Assembly: GCF_964340395.1 (NCBI RefSeq) | Contig: NC_135553.1 | Coordinates: forward strand, 2,205,501-2,269,500 | Direction of reading: 5' to 3' | Length of the DNA stretch: 64,000 nt | From: Glandiceps talaboti | Taxonomy: Eukaryota > Hemichordata > Enteropneusta > Spengelidae | Part shown: positions 11,070 through 24,890 of the stretch, in pieces | Layout of the letters: the number at the start of each line of letters is the position of its first letter | Position numbering within the stretch: the first letter of the stretch is position 1 | Position numbers and translations under genes: made by a program | The notes under the pieces: model-generated | The model's input: the letters and a program-made list of their open reading frames with translations, nothing else | Database searches by the model: none | Told to the model about the DNA's origin: nothing

Positions 11070-13289
11070 ATAATGAGACCAAAGCAGTGAGTCTTGCCAA
11101 CCAGACTCACCACTAAATTGAGATATCCTGCTTGTTTTTGATATGACTTGATGTACATACTGAGTGTTTCACTTTCCGTTGAGTCACTAAGACCTACTTT
11201 ACAGTATATCTTACTGTGTCAATCATAGTCGATCTACAGTTAGATGTCTACAGCCGTTGGCACGGATTTCATATTCGCTGTCTGATATAGTGCAGCTTTA
11301 GATGAAATGACCTGTACAGTAAAAGTATAGTCCAGAACCTAGTATGCTTGATAATGTCACCCTTTCTTACCATCCAAGGAACTAGGTTCGTCTGCCCAGC
11401 CAGATTTTACCCTGAAGAAGACCACCTGTGTGTGGTCGAAACGTTGGTAATACATTATTTCAACCATAGACAATCAGACTTGTGCTTTTATCAAACCCAA
11501 TATATTTTACTTCAAGTCCATGTCTCTTAATTGGTGCATCTCTTTTGCACAATTGAATGTAGTTGTCCAGACTGAGTGCAGTTTTTATTACAAAATCATC
11601 AATGTCATATAGACCTACTATTTTATCTGAACAATGTTGTCAGCCCAGATAGCCAAGTCTTTGGTCTCAGCTTATGTTAGTGTAACACTGACAACAAATG
11701 TCAAATCTGAGTAAATACCCACAGAACAAAGGCAAGGAAAATTATCAGGATGTACAATGTAGATGTTGATACATGTAGTCCCAGCTTTTTTTCTCAAATG
11801 ACATGTTTTCAACTTTACAAACAGGAAGCACCATATATACTATATATATAGTTGACATGTGGTATATATATTATATATTGTATAAAGCATACTAAGTTTG
11901 CCTTACACTTGGTAAGAATATCACCTCTAAACTAAAACTTGTCTACAGGCATGAATGAACGTGCAGGGTTCACTTGGTTCTACTGTACATAACTATGTAT
12001 TTATGGCCCCAAGAGTTGGCTATTGGGCTTGATGGTGTTGTTTTGCCTGAAAGCACACAGCATTGTCAAGTCATATTACTATAGCCAAGTCTCTGGGCAA
12101 AACGTACATGGTGTTTGGTGAGTTTACTGTAAAGCAAGTGCCAAATCTAAGTCCGAGTCTTAGAGACAGACTAAAAGAAGGAAAGTAATTGAAGCCGCAC
12201 TGTCTGTGTCTTGTCTTACTGTATTACAGTCAAATCTTACAAGTACAGTGAAATCCTATAACGAAGACATGAATTATAAATAGAATTGTTGCTCATCCTT
12301 CAGCAAACGTTGGATTTAAAATGTTCCCCCTTCATCTACAAAGTTGTTGAGAATACTTCTTGTAATACCATGGGGTCCCTTGGAGTTAACAATGATCAGT
12401 CTTTGTTAGTCTTTCAATATACATGTAGATCCAACTCAGTAGCACATGATTAACCTGAAATCCTGACTGCAGTTTTTTAAACTCTGTGCTTATTTGACAA
12501 CCACACACGCGACTGAGCTGTTACAAATGCAGAGAAATGTAAAGTAAAAGCCAACCAAGGTTTAGTGGCAGCGTCCACAAGTCTGTCTCTTCTCTGAAAT
12601 TACTTGGCCCTATGATATCGATACATATTAATCTAAAAACTAGATGACAGATACATGTAACTGGAAGATTGTGGATTATAGTAGAGATAAGGGAAATTAT
12701 TCAATTTCTTCAGTAAAGCTACCAAAAATACCTACTTTATCAGGATCAACTATATGTAAACATAGACTCTATTTCCATGCATTGTACCTATCTTCAAACG
12801 TTTCAATCAACAAACTATTTGTAACATATTGATTCTTTCTTTCCTAGCCTAGAACCCAGTCATTGTCATGGGGTTTTTGCTTTTGTCATTCCCCTACCAT
12901 GTCTGGCATTTTGCTAGTGACTGTTTATTCAAACCTAAAATTAGATTACGACTTCCTGCAACAGCAATTGAATATGGGTAATTATGTTTACATCATATTT
13001 CTCAACCTTCCAAGTTATGTGGTGATGCTACTACTGACGTTATCTCACAGCGGGGAAAAATTAAAAATCCAGTAAGAATTTGTGCCAGATTTCTAGTCTA
13101 AGGTCCATTAAAGTAAACAGTCACTGGTGAAGGCCACTGAGAGCCCACACCACAGGATTCTTGGCTGTTACTTTCCTAGGCTGCTACTGATAATCATTGC
13201 TCACGATGGCAAACATATAAATAATCAAAACAAGCACAAGATAAAAAATTAATAAACTGGTACAGGTACATGAAACAACATTCATATGT
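11070..13289 (+). other. Intron stretch, no gene seen
   Basis: Apart from the hairpin near 11.4 kb this is AT-rich intron. A TA-rich patch lies near 11834-11880. A good acceptor-like polypyrimidine tract ends at 12847 and is followed by an open frame to 13075, but no in-phase donor accompanies it, so I do not call an exon. Confidence 0.5.
11399..11460 (+). mobile_element. Hairpin with hammerhead-like core, possible retroelement relic
   Basis: CTGAAGA (11412-11418) is followed by a perfect 6-bp stem, GACCAC (11420-11425) with GTGGTC (11432-11437) and a 6-nt loop, then GAAAC (11438-11442). This order matches the hammerhead ribozyme core CUGANGA, stem II, GAAAC. The flanks TTACC (11407-11411) and GGTAA (11446-11450) can also pair. 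Against a working ribozyme: there is an extra A at 11419 and no stem III separates GAAAC from the closing stem. Hammerhead-type motifs are known in Penelope-like retroelements and small retrozymes, so a worn element end is a reasonable inference. No reverse transcriptase frame is present nearby. Confidence 0.4.
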
Positions 13290-13306
13290 ATACATGTATG
13301 TATGTA

Positions 13307-13365
<59 letters not shown>

Positions 13366-13460
13366 ATGTATGTATGTATGTATGTATGTATGTATGTATG
13401 TATGTATGTATGTATGTATGTATGTATGTATGTATGTATGTATGTATGTATGTATGTATG
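13290..13460. repeat. Compound (TATG)n-(TG)n-(TATG)n microsatellite
   Basis: About 20 bp of TATG, then about 40 bp of TG, then more than 100 bp of TATG repeats. All six frames stay open over most of it (YVCM and HTYI repeats), which produces several spurious ORFs. Confidence 0.95.
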
Positions 13461-13465
13461 AACAT

Positions 13466-16400
13466 TGATCCTTGCATAGAAAGGAATTATCCCGATAATT
13501 TGTGGAAGCCTGACCCAAAACACCATTAGGCACTTTAAATCATTTCCATGCCTAGTAACCAGTATAACTGTTTCCACAGTAAAAATTTCACATTTAGAAT
13601 ATTGATAGATTAATTAATATAGCTATTTTTGCATTCCATCTGTTGACTTAGCTATTCCTGTACAATGTGCCATAGACTTTTTTTACATTTTTGAAATTTA
13701 TTTTCCATAGAAGAAAATTAATTGAGTCAACACTATGAAAAGAATAGCAATAATGTGCCAGACAGTGGTAATGGGATTGCTTTTACTTGATTCCATCTAG
13801 TCCAAATATTTGGTCCCTTGGGTGAATGTTGTGTCCTCTTCATTTTATGATACCCACTGTCTGGATGCACTGTGTCTTTTAGGATTTTTACTACCCTATA
13901 AACCTGGCTGATCACCATGTGTCCTGACAATAAATTGTAATGGAAGGTAAAGTCTTGGGCATGTTGGAGGTAGTACATGTTAATTAGAATATATGTTGGT
14001 TTAACAGTTTGAGGTCCATGCAGTCCCCTGGAAGTCATATCATCATGATGTACAGTGTGGACTTGATACACAGATTTATCATTTTTCAACAGGATGTAAT
14101 TTCCTGTCTGGCTGGGGTTTTATATTCCCCAAGACTTATTTCCAAAGACAAATACAGTATAGACATATAATCATATGAAAATAACAAAGGAAGTCATTAT
14201 GATTGATTAAAATCACATTTTATAGCCATTTTCTAATCTATGTACATTTATGCCTTATTTCCTGTTTAGCTACCATATAAAAGATGACAGAATATTGGCC
14301 TTGTAAACATAGCTGCCAGGAGTAATGAAAATGGAGTGTTTTCTGTGTGTACTGACATAAATAATGAGGGGATTGCATAACAAGTGGATACTACACAGAC
14401 TAGTATTGTTTTTCCATCCATACATAAATTACTATAGAAAGAGTTTTAACACTGCAATGCATCAAGCTGTGTTTTCTGTGAATAGTCATTTGTGTGTTGT
14501 ATGCATTGATAGACCTCTGCATGTAAGTACTTGCAAGATGTATGGCAGATCTTGAATCCTGCTAGCTGCTTGTTAAAGGATCTAATTACACACTCTGCCA
14601 ACAGCCGTAAAAATCGTAAATTGAATCAGGTCTTGATTTATACATCCCCCCTGCTTGTTGTAGGGCAGTTTCATTTTTTACTATAGAAATCATTTGTTCA
14701 AACAGTATGGTTTGAAAATTCCAAATGTAATTGGTATTGCTATAAATTTTTAATGGGCCAGATAAGAAATTCAAATTTCAATAATTGATGATCATAGAAG
14801 TGCTTTCTCCAACTCGCACACTCTCGCTGAAATTTAACTATTTTTTTTTGTAATTCTTAGTGGCAGCTCTGTTGCCATTGGTGACACTTCTTGTGTGAAG
14901 ATAAGAGTCATATTGATGTGGTGTTCACGCATGGCTAATAATATGTGATGTTCAATTTGTACAATACATCGCAAAAGTAATTTGGGTTTTGACTGTTCAC
15001 ACGTTTTGCCCGCACGACATGCTAGATTGGATTGTTAAATTTTATTGTAAAAAGAATCTTTCACTGAACGTGGTTTCCACAACTCAATTTGTACTGTACA
15101 TAAAAGCTATAATGCATAAAGAAGTAATTAGAATTAACACACATAGGTGGCAAAACGTCAGTTCCTGTCAAGTTTGCCACTAACCTGATTCTTGTTACTA
15201 GTTTACATCTACAGGTAGAGATATTTTGGAAATAAAATTGTGGAGTATTTTGTGAAATATTGTTTGCAGACATATTGTACAGAAGGCATGGACAGATAAT
15301 TTCAAATGCAATAAAATTATAAATAAATAGAATTCATTTAATCTTTTGTGAGAATTTTTTTTACAATAACAACTACATGATAGGCTGACTAACTAAATAG
15401 TTATGGTACAGAGAAGAAGGCTAATAAAAACATGTTGTGACTTTGAAGGCACAGAAAAAAACTTTTTTTTTTGTGAGTGAATTTGCTTGATCATGCTGTG
15501 GAAGTATATGTTTCAAAGATTGCATTGCAAAATAAAACATGCAAACGTCAAGCATAAAATTAGATTTTTTGGACAGGTCAAGTAGATATTTATTCTCAGG
15601 TTTTAATGATGCAATTTACTATTTCTGAACTCAAATGCAATATGAGCCTTGAATGAATGAGATCCATATCTTGAGCAAATAATTAGTAATGACTTGTCAG
15701 GAGCCATGGCTATCAGTTAACACACACATGTAAGATTTGTAGACATGGCCAATAAAAACTGGTGATTTATGACAGTAGTGTGGGACTGACATCTCATTAT
15801 CACCTTTATAATACTATCATTACAACCCATTCCTTTAAATTTAGCTATTAAATGCTTTCATAGAAATGATGATAGAGGGTATTGTGACAAATTATCACCC
15901 AGGTACTGAATGTAATTTATTGTGTACTTGTGGGTACTATAATAGTTTATAAGCAGCCATTCTAGTATTTGTTTAGTGTGTGTTATTGAGTACTAGGGAT
16001 CACCTAGGCTCTACCTGGTCTCAATACAGAGTATGTTGTTGTCATCAATGGAGTCGTGTGCCGCTGGTGTTTTCAATAGCTACTGTGTGAGTTACCAATG
16101 GCTAAGGGTGTATTTCACTTCCTATTGTTTGTGTATATTTTTTGAAATGCCGGACATGCATGCAACTGTCTTATAGAACACAGTGCAGTTTTCTCAGTCA
16201 ATAAAAATAGTCACAGTTCAGAGTTTGTTGGTATTGTCGCAAGAGTTTAACAGCAAAACTAGAGCCAAGGTCAGTGGATGGTATATTGAAAAGAACAATA
16301 GTTTGTCAGTTAGCCTGAAGGCTTGCAGTCTCTCAGATGTAATGGTTATACCTATAGAAGACATGACCCTTGAACTGGTCTATATACTGAGCCACATTGA

Positions 16401-19400
16401 AGGCTGTTGACAGAAAGAACTAGCTTTTTGAATGTCTTTTAATACCTCTGTCCTGCTGTCAAAACAAACCAAGATAGTCTGCGTTTCTCACTTTTCAATT
16501 CCTCTCTCTTTTATTTTAATTTCAATTTTGGAAAGCGAACTGAAAGGGAGGACGTAAAACAATGTGCCCTGAGGCACAAACAAGAGCATGTCATAACACT
16601 ATCCAAGCCAATGTTTTGTGATCTGCATGTTTTCATACCTCTTTCAATAATTGGAAGTGTGTTTGTGTGACAAACTAAATTAGTCCTAGATTAAATTCCA
16701 GTCTGATTAGTTTTTATGGCAGCTTCAATGATTACAATTGATTAGAAATTATAATGGAAATTAAGCCCGTCCTTTCACCTTGTCACTCACAAGATTAATG
16801 TCTGTCTTTCTAAGGTTAGAAATGGCTAAAAATACTATACCAGTATTATTCGTGTTTTGCCTACTGTCAGAAATATCGACTTCAAAGTGAAAATTAATGT
16901 TGTGCCTTTGGGGCAGATCATTGAACTAGTATGCTTATACCTGGACAGAATAATGATATGCAAAGTATAATTTGCTTTATTAAATTTCAGTGCTTTAATT
17001 TATTATTGATGAATAAATGAGTAATGATTTGTGTACCACCTGTGGTTAGGGGGTAACGACTTCAACTCTAAACCATTGAACTGGGCTGGTCTGTTCTACA
17101 CTTCAGTTCTATCATTTAGTTCTTGCCACAGGACTTGTTCATCAAAGAATTTTCAAATATGTTCACTTACGCTGCTATATTACTTTGTGTGTCTGTCTGT
17201 CTGTCTACCGACTGGATCTGTGACTGTGCTACTTTTGCTAACTAGTATTCAGTGAATGGAATATTGTGGAATCACAGATCCAGGGAGTAGATCGACTACA
17301 AAAACATGACCTTGAATTTGATTATTATATTTGTTCCTATTAGTATTAGATTTATAAAATGTGCTGCCCCATACTTTCAAAGCATGTAAAATTATATGCT
17401 ATATTTCAAATTTAGCGCATAAAAAGGATAAACACATGAAAAAAATAATCTTTTGGTTTTGATATTTAAAGAAATGGTATATAGAAATAAAGATGAAATT
17501 GAGGAATTATGTCCTGGTTTAGGGGACAGGTGAGGGAACTCCATTTAGTGTACATGTAGGATAGGTCAGGCAGTACATAGTCATTCACAATGTTCACCAA
17601 ACTTCTCATGGATATGGCATTAATTTTTGATGAAGCAATATCGCCTAATGAGATGGACACGATTCCTGCACAGCAGAGAGGTGCAACCAAGCAGAGAAAA
17701 AAGAAAACCTTTTAACGCTGACCTCAATGGTCTGAACCGTTGTCAAGGTTACAGCCTCTAGGAGGAAAAGGAGAGAGGGAACGAAATTTCCTGTTGACGC
17801 TAAGACAACCATGTTTTCTTGATGCATCATCAAAAAGTGAGAAGGCCTTTGAGTGTTGGCACAGAAGGTGTGCATAGACAGGTGAAATTTTCTCACTGTT
17901 GTACTCAAGTACACAACGGCTTGAATTTCTGAGTAGGTATTTGAGTAGGGTTTTTTCTTTAGGAAATTGTGAGTTTGAACAAAAAAAATTAGCATAATCT
18001 TTTAACTCAAAACCCAGAGTTTTATAAAAATGTGCACTATGCAAACTGAACATGTAATTTGTAAATATATGATTGTATACTTTGGTTCTAATACTCAAAA
18101 CTGTATTAACTGTTACTGTAAGATTATGAGGAGCCTCAATGCCATTGATTCTGTAATGCCAAGTGTTATCACTACAGAAATTGTATAATATTCTATGTAT
18201 AGAAATTTCAGACACTTGGATCACACAGGGTGTTATTTGCTGATAGTGTCTTCTATTCAGCAGGGAATTTAATGCCAAAGATCTTGTCACTACATGTCTC
18301 AGGACTCTAAAGTGACCAAACACTATTGTTACTTTGATTCCTTCTGGCTGAAACTGTATCAGACACAGGTATAATATCTTGGTATGGTACAAGAACACAG
18401 TAAATGGTTACTGTTTTACAAATTTAGTGATGATTGAGATGTAGGTAAACAGTATAGTATTTATCATTATATGGTCTATCGATGGAGTGTATCTAATTAG
18501 AGTGAATTGGTAGTGATCTCCATACCCACGGTCGTCACCCATATACATGTTATAACAGTATAGGGGACTTATTTTAGTATTGCATACATGGTACTTAGTG
18601 CTCAAGCCAACAATCATCCTCGGGTTACAACGGTCACATATTATTTCATGCATTTACATGTACAATGTATGTACCGTCAAGCTGATTTCAGAAATTGAGT
18701 CAACACCACCACTCAACACCTATTTTACTAAGTGTTATGTCTAGGGAATGTACATGTTTACTGGCTGTGTATTCTGTAGGGAAAGTAAGTGTGGGCTTAG
18801 TCACACTACAAAAAGATATCCTTTTCAATTTCAATTGTAAAGGTTCCATATCCATCTCTGCTACCCTTATATATCCTTGAGCAGATGGTTCAGCTCTTCC
18901 ATTGCTTGTCATTGTCACATAACAGGTTTAACTGTGTGAAAGTGGCATTTGGTGGCAAAACAATGCAGTTGTAATCAAACTATAGTTACATGGTTAGGGT
19001 AAGGTTAGGAATAGGGGTAAGACCTCCAACATAAATCAAATTCGACCATAGGACTATTAAAATGAGTAGTCCACTCTCTAGTCTGCAAGATACAATAAAT
19101 GGGACAACATGTTGTGCTGCCTTATCAGCCAGTATAAGACAGGCTGAGTGACATGACATGACATATCTCACAGACAGTCTTTCCATTCTTCTCTATCTGA
19201 GGTTTTGAATTGTTTATTCTCCTTAGTCCTGGAAAAATGATGAAGACTTTTACTTGTATTGTTACAAATGAAAGTGTGTTACAAATCAGAGGCAAAACCA
19301 CAAAGCCAAGGAGGACTGTACGGTGTAAGAAGAAGCCTGCATACATATTGGCTAAGATTTGATCATGTCTACCCACGTCATGCCATATATAGTATAGCTG

Positions 19401-22400
19401 TGTCAGTTCCTGTTGACAGACTTTGTGAAGTTGTTTATAGTCATACACAAATAATATTCTGTTTTTATAAAAAATAGAAATAAAACTGAAACAGAATAAT
19501 AAAATTTGATAGCAGTGTGCATGATGAAAGACGTATATACAGTGCGTCAAGTGTGGCATAGTCAGAGAGTGGATGCCAACTGTGGTCTGTGAAGGTATAG
19601 ACTAAGTGTGGTGCCACCTTGTTGTTTTTCCCAGGCTAGAACCACAACTTGGTGTTGGTTTGATCTTAGTGTTATGTATCAAGGTCATATTATAAGGAAT
19701 TTGTACATCTATTAGTCTATGACCATGTAGATTTGTACTTGTCATGCCTAATACAAGTATATCAATAATATAATATCCCTACACCATATCGACTCAATGA
19801 TTTAATCATGTTCTCCACTTTCAGCGAGATAATAAGTGGTTTGATTTCACTGAAATGACATTTTATTACCAGTTGACTGCACTTCTTGACTATTACCTGT
19901 CCCACTGTATTTTGATCACCATGCTGATTGCAGTAATTCTCATTTGAGAATTGTTCCTTGGAGATGAAGGCATGCATGTGAAATGTATATTGCCATCCAC
20001 GAATAACTGAAAATGACATTTTTGCACCTCCAGGAAGATTTTCAATGAATGGGTGATACAAATATATACTTTGAATCAGTGAGAATAGCATGTATTTAGA
20101 CTGCTTGTTTGGTTTATATTTGTCACCTGTCCTATTCTGCAGCCAAGTAATTTTAACACCCACATCCCCTCCTCCTCACCCTCCCATCATTATTCCTCCT
20201 CTCGTTTGACTCATAATTTGGTTATTAGCGAATTTAAAATGATAGAATAAACTGTTGATGTCGTGTTGTGTTGACTGCAGCTGGGAAGACAGATGGCACG
20301 CTGCAGGGATTACTAGATAGTGTAATCTTGTGATTAAGACAATAGGATGAAAACCAGATAGGTGTGCATCTTTTGTATTCACTCTTAATCCTTCCACTTG
20401 TGTAAATAAATGCACTGCTATATTGGATATTAATGAACAGATAACAGTTGATAGACTAGATGTGCATCATTTCACAATCACTAGAAGTCTACATTGATAT
20501 ACAGATGTGTAAATTAGACACAAATACATGTAGTGCAGTGTTTGGTATTACGATAAGATACAGAATTTGGAAAACAACAGACCCAGTACTCAGTAGTGAA
20601 GCAACACTGAACGAGTGTCTGTGTCTAGACACAGGACATAGTACACAGGACATGACAAGCTTGATGTCGCACTATATTTTTTATTTTGCTTGAAGCCAGA
20701 GTATTAAAAACATATATTTTTAGTATTTTCGGCGACGCGTTGGGTTGAAAACAGTGCATTAATTTAGTTCATTAGGTTTGGCCAGAATTCATGAAATAGA
20801 GAAGGGATGTTTTTGGATATATTATGTGCATTTGTTTAGCGAGTTGTAAAGACCATATATGTAGCATAAACATTTTTAAATGAAAAAGACATTATCCACA
20901 CAGTGCAGACTTCCTTTTCAGTAAAATGAAATTATTCATCATGTATACAGTATTTTCATTTCGTAATAAATGTATGTTTATGGAGTGAGTTTGAAATGTT
21001 CAATTTTCTAAATTACATTCAGTTCCACTTCACTGCCTTCATGTACACAATGTACTGGTAGATGCAGTGAGAGTTGGCTGTCACTTTTCTCTATGTACAC
21101 AGACAACTACATGTATACGTGTGTACAGAACGTCTTTTGTGTATGCACTCTTCAAATAGAAACAGTATCATGTATGCAATTTCTTTCTCACGTCAATGTA
21201 GAGACATCATTTTCAGGTAGAATTTGTATGAATACAGAGTTGAACTAACATATATTTTGTTAACATCACAGGTACAATAGCTCTTTGAGATGAATCCCAC
21301 TTCATAACAAATGCAATAACCGCTGCATTTCAGTGAATTTAGTCTTCAAACATCAATACAAGATGCCTATTTGAATATAAAAGAAACTAGGAATGATTTT
21401 CAGAATTATGACATGAACAAGGCCATATCTGTCACAGATTTTTATCCACTGTATGATTTATTATAGCAATTTGCCTTGTATTTGAGGTGCTAACACTCAT
21501 AACTGTGAATTTATTTGATCACATCTGCATATGTACACAAAGAAAGAGCTTCATGTCTTCAATTACTCTCAAAATAGCAATCTGAATTCACAGAAATGGG
21601 ATTTTCTTGCATTCATTCATCCCCATATTGTTATGAATTAGATTCCTTCATAAGTTCAAGCCTTATCTGTGTCCATAACTATTTCATAAATTGACAAAGC
21701 GTGCAATGAAAAGACACATTCAAGGGTGAAATTTTCAATTTGATGTACAAAAAGGCTGACAGTGATTGCTAAATGCATGTCAGAAGTAGACATGATAAAA
21801 AAGAAAAATCTTCTTTGAAATCAGATTTTATGTAAACCATGTCTATCAAGGAATAGAAATTTGTTACTGTTATGCAGTGAAAAAGTTGTACTGAAGGTGA
21901 ATAGGTTATCTTTAAAAGGTTCAATTTGGGAGATGAAGAAAAATGTTTTCCGTCCGTACATGTGACAAAGTGATTCCTTTAACTAAACAGAGAAATGATG
22001 AACCATGAGATGTACCCGTAGATATGTTGTAAGAAATAGTTTTAAATTACTAGGTCTGCATAAGAACAATCTTACATTTATCCACAATGATTACAGAATA
22101 GCAGAATAAAGCATCAATACATATTTAGCTGTTCTGTCCATTACTAAGGGTAGGAAGGAAACTGCAGATGTTCTAGTGGAGAAAGTTGTTGCATTTTATT
22201 CATGAATAGGAAATTAAAAGGCATGTATTTACTGAGTATGGACTGTTCCTTACATAGCACGTAGATGTAGAACAATACACAGGCTGTGACCTTTCTTTTG
22301 TCTTGGTGTCCATTTTGAAATTGACGTGGTAGTTAATTAGCATATATGTTTAATAAGCTGTATCCAGCTGTTCTCACTGTGGGGTGGTATTGGATGATAA

Positions 22401-23320
22401 AGATGGAAATATTCATGACACACATAGGGGTATATCATCTGTTCTCACTGTGTGATGGTATATTGTATGTATTCATGACATACCAGTATTTCATAAAACA
22501 AAGCACTCTCTCTCTCAGAGACAAATAAGATAATGGAAACAATAGAGGTGCCACATTTCATGGTCATAAATATTAATATTATTGAAATACAAATTAGAAA
22601 CAAAATATTTTTTGCTGAATACAAGAACTATTTTTTCCAGTTACATATTAGCTGATTATGGGGGTGGGGGTTATTTAGTGAGATTTTGAAAGTGTACATG
22701 TATATATGTGGGTGGTGGGGGCACAGTTTTGATTGGAGAAAGTTCTTGGTGGTGTGGATATTTACAGGGGGGGGGGGGGTGTTCTATATTATCTATCCCA
22801 GAGACTTGCTATCTGATTCCATATACTACTAGCTTGACAATATGTGTTATAGCAAACAACATTTTCAATCCAGATAGCCAAGTCTATGGGCTGAGGGATT
22901 TTTGTAGTGAGGATGATTGTGATATTTTGTAGTTGTTGCTAGCATGGATATGTACTTTAGGTAGGAGTGAGGGTCAAATGTTTGTGAATTAGTTTGCTCT
23001 TTTCGTGCATTTTTTAAAACAGATTGTTGCTATCACAAAAAATTGGAAGGTGAAACTCCGACCTTGTTGTAAATATAGACTAAGGTCAAACTCCTCCTTT
23101 GATAGACCCCATGTCATTTACAGACACTAACACTGTGTATTACCCAACTCACCCTCCAAGTGTGTTTATTTTCACAAATGAACAAGTCATAAACACAGAT
23201 TGCTTGCAACATTAACGAGGCCTTGTAGTGCTATAAATCGCCATGGAAAGGGTACAGTAGGCATGTTATTTGGAAGGATGGAGAGAATTTAACTAAATGT
23301 GACAGGGTTAGAGAGTCAGA
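13466..23320 (+). other. Long intron stretch, no gene supported
   Basis: About 10 kb of AT-rich intron. The only notable non-repeat frame is a 224-codon minus-strand ORF at 17724-18398, unsupported by motifs. A 72-nt candidate exon at 16198-16269 is phase 0 on both sides but has a poor donor (GTCAGT). Small features are a CTGT run near 17190, a duplication of about 70 bp at 22368-22500, and a 13-base G run at 22767-22779. The rest shows nothing I can interpret. Confidence 0.5.
22767..22779. repeat. Poly-G tract (13)
   Basis: Uninterrupted run of 13 G, within a locally G-rich stretch (about 22660-22780) that contains further GGGG runs. Confidence 0.9.
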
Positions 23321-23323
23321 CCA

Positions 23324-23558
23324 TACACTCCATCTATATGTTATAACCTTTGTGTAATGGATGAAGATAGTACACTCCATCTATATGTTATAACCTTTGT
23401 GTAATGGATGAAGATAGTACACTCCATCTATATGTTATAACCTTTGTGTAATGGATGAAGATAGTACACTCCATCTATATGTTATAACCTTTGTGTAATG
23501 GATGAAGATAGTACACTCCATCTATATGTTATAACCTTTGTGTAATGGATGAAGATAG
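23324..23558. repeat. Five copies of a 47-bp unit
   Basis: Five head-to-tail copies start at 23324, 23371, 23418, 23465 and 23512. They look identical by eye, beginning TACACTCCATCTATATG and ending GATGAAGATAG. Such identity implies recent expansion or ongoing homogenisation. The unit is not a multiple of 3 and shows no coding signal. Confidence 0.95.
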
Positions 23559-24065
23559 TTATCATGAACAAATTGAAATCTTAATCACACATGGTGAAAT
23601 AAGCCTGTAGTACATAAATATCGGTTTTAGAGTGATTAGTTTGTTAGACTCTGAGTAACTATTTTATGTAGTGTCAAATCACCTATGTGTGGTAAAAAAT
23701 ACTGTACAATATATTCACTAATATTGTGATAATTTTCTTTTTTATGTCACAAACAACACTATTGATTTAGATTATAAAGGATATGTTGTTACTACAATTC
23801 AAAAGGTGAAGTTGTGATCTCAATTTACATCTTATCGTTATTTCTTGGCAGGATGGAAACAAAATATGTTAGAGTAATGAAAATATAAAATATGAATGAA
23901 GAAAAATGGAATATTTTAAGTATTCATTGCAGCAAACATTAACAGCATTACAAGAACATATGCGAGTGTTTCAGTGCTGTGATGATACACTGCTACAAGT
24001 ACAAAAGTAATGACATGACGTCAATACAGACATTATATTCATGTACTTGAAAAGAGATGTACATC

Positions 24066-24890
24066 AACACTCTTATGACATAGACAGCACTACAAAAGTG
24101 ATGACAAAGACAGCACTTCATAAGTGATGACATAGACAACACTACAAAAGTGATGACAAAGACAGCACTACATAAGTGATGACATAGACAACACTACAAA
24201 AGTGATGACAAAGACAGCACTACATAAGTGATGACATAGACAACACTACAAAAGTGATGACAAAGACAGCACTTCATAAGTGATGACAAAGACAGGTCAG
24301 CATTACAAAAAAGTAATGACGTACACAGCACATCAACAGTGATGTCATGCAAATGTAGAGAGTACATCAAAAGTGATGACATAGACAACACATCAAGTGA
24401 TAACATTATAGACAGCACACCAACAGTGATGACATACAAATGTATAGAGCACATCAAGTGATGACATAGACAACACATTAGTGATAACATTATAGACAGC
24501 ACACCAACAGTGATGACATACAAATGTATAGAGCACATCAAGTGATGACATAGACAGCACATCAAGTGATAACATTATAGACAGCACATCAACAGTGATG
24601 ACATACAAATGTAGAGAGCACATCAAAAGTGATGACTGTTGTACAACACATCAAGTGATGACATGTACAACACATCAACAGTGATGACATACAAATGTAG
24701 AGAGCACATCAAAAGTGATGACTGTTGTACAACACATCAAGTGATGACATGTACAACACATCAACAGTGATGACATACAAATGTAGAGAGCACATCAAAA
24801 GTGATGACATGTACAACACATCAACAGTGATGACATAGACCACATCAACAGTGATGACATAGACAGCATCATAAATGACACAACACACAT
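24066..24890. repeat. TGATGACA-rich satellite with higher-order structure
   Basis: Over 800 bp of variant units built around AAGTGATGACATAGACA and CACATCAACAGTGATGACAT. The left part alternates tagACAAC and aagACAGC units of about 30 bp. The right part has a longer unit of about 85 bp including GTACAACACATC. The motif TGATGACA occurs in most units. A perfect CRE palindrome TGACGTCA lies just upstream at 24016-24023. Frames of 77-123 codons on the minus strand follow the repeat and are not genes. Confidence 0.9.

Noticed and set aside
12848-13075. Possible exon after the acceptor TTCTTTCTTTCCTAG
   Set aside because: Good acceptor and a long open frame, but the only donor-like site (GTAATT) is out of phase with the other exons and the peptide is hydrophobic AT-rich noise.
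13184-13577. Several ORFs of YVCM or HTYI repeats
   Set aside because: Translations of the TATG/TG microsatellite in all frames.
16198-16269. 72-nt segment open in phase 0 between TTCTCAG and AAG|GTCAGT
   Set aside because: The acceptor lacks a proper pyrimidine tract and the donor has C at +3; phase match alone is not enough.
11645-22895. Motif ATAGCCAAGTCT at about 11648, 12081 and 22874
   Set aside because: Shared 12-mers with little flanking similarity; too short to call a repeat family from this window.
24194-24626. Minus-strand ORFs of 77-123 codons rich in C, H, L and S
   Set aside because: They follow the satellite unit and have no independent support.
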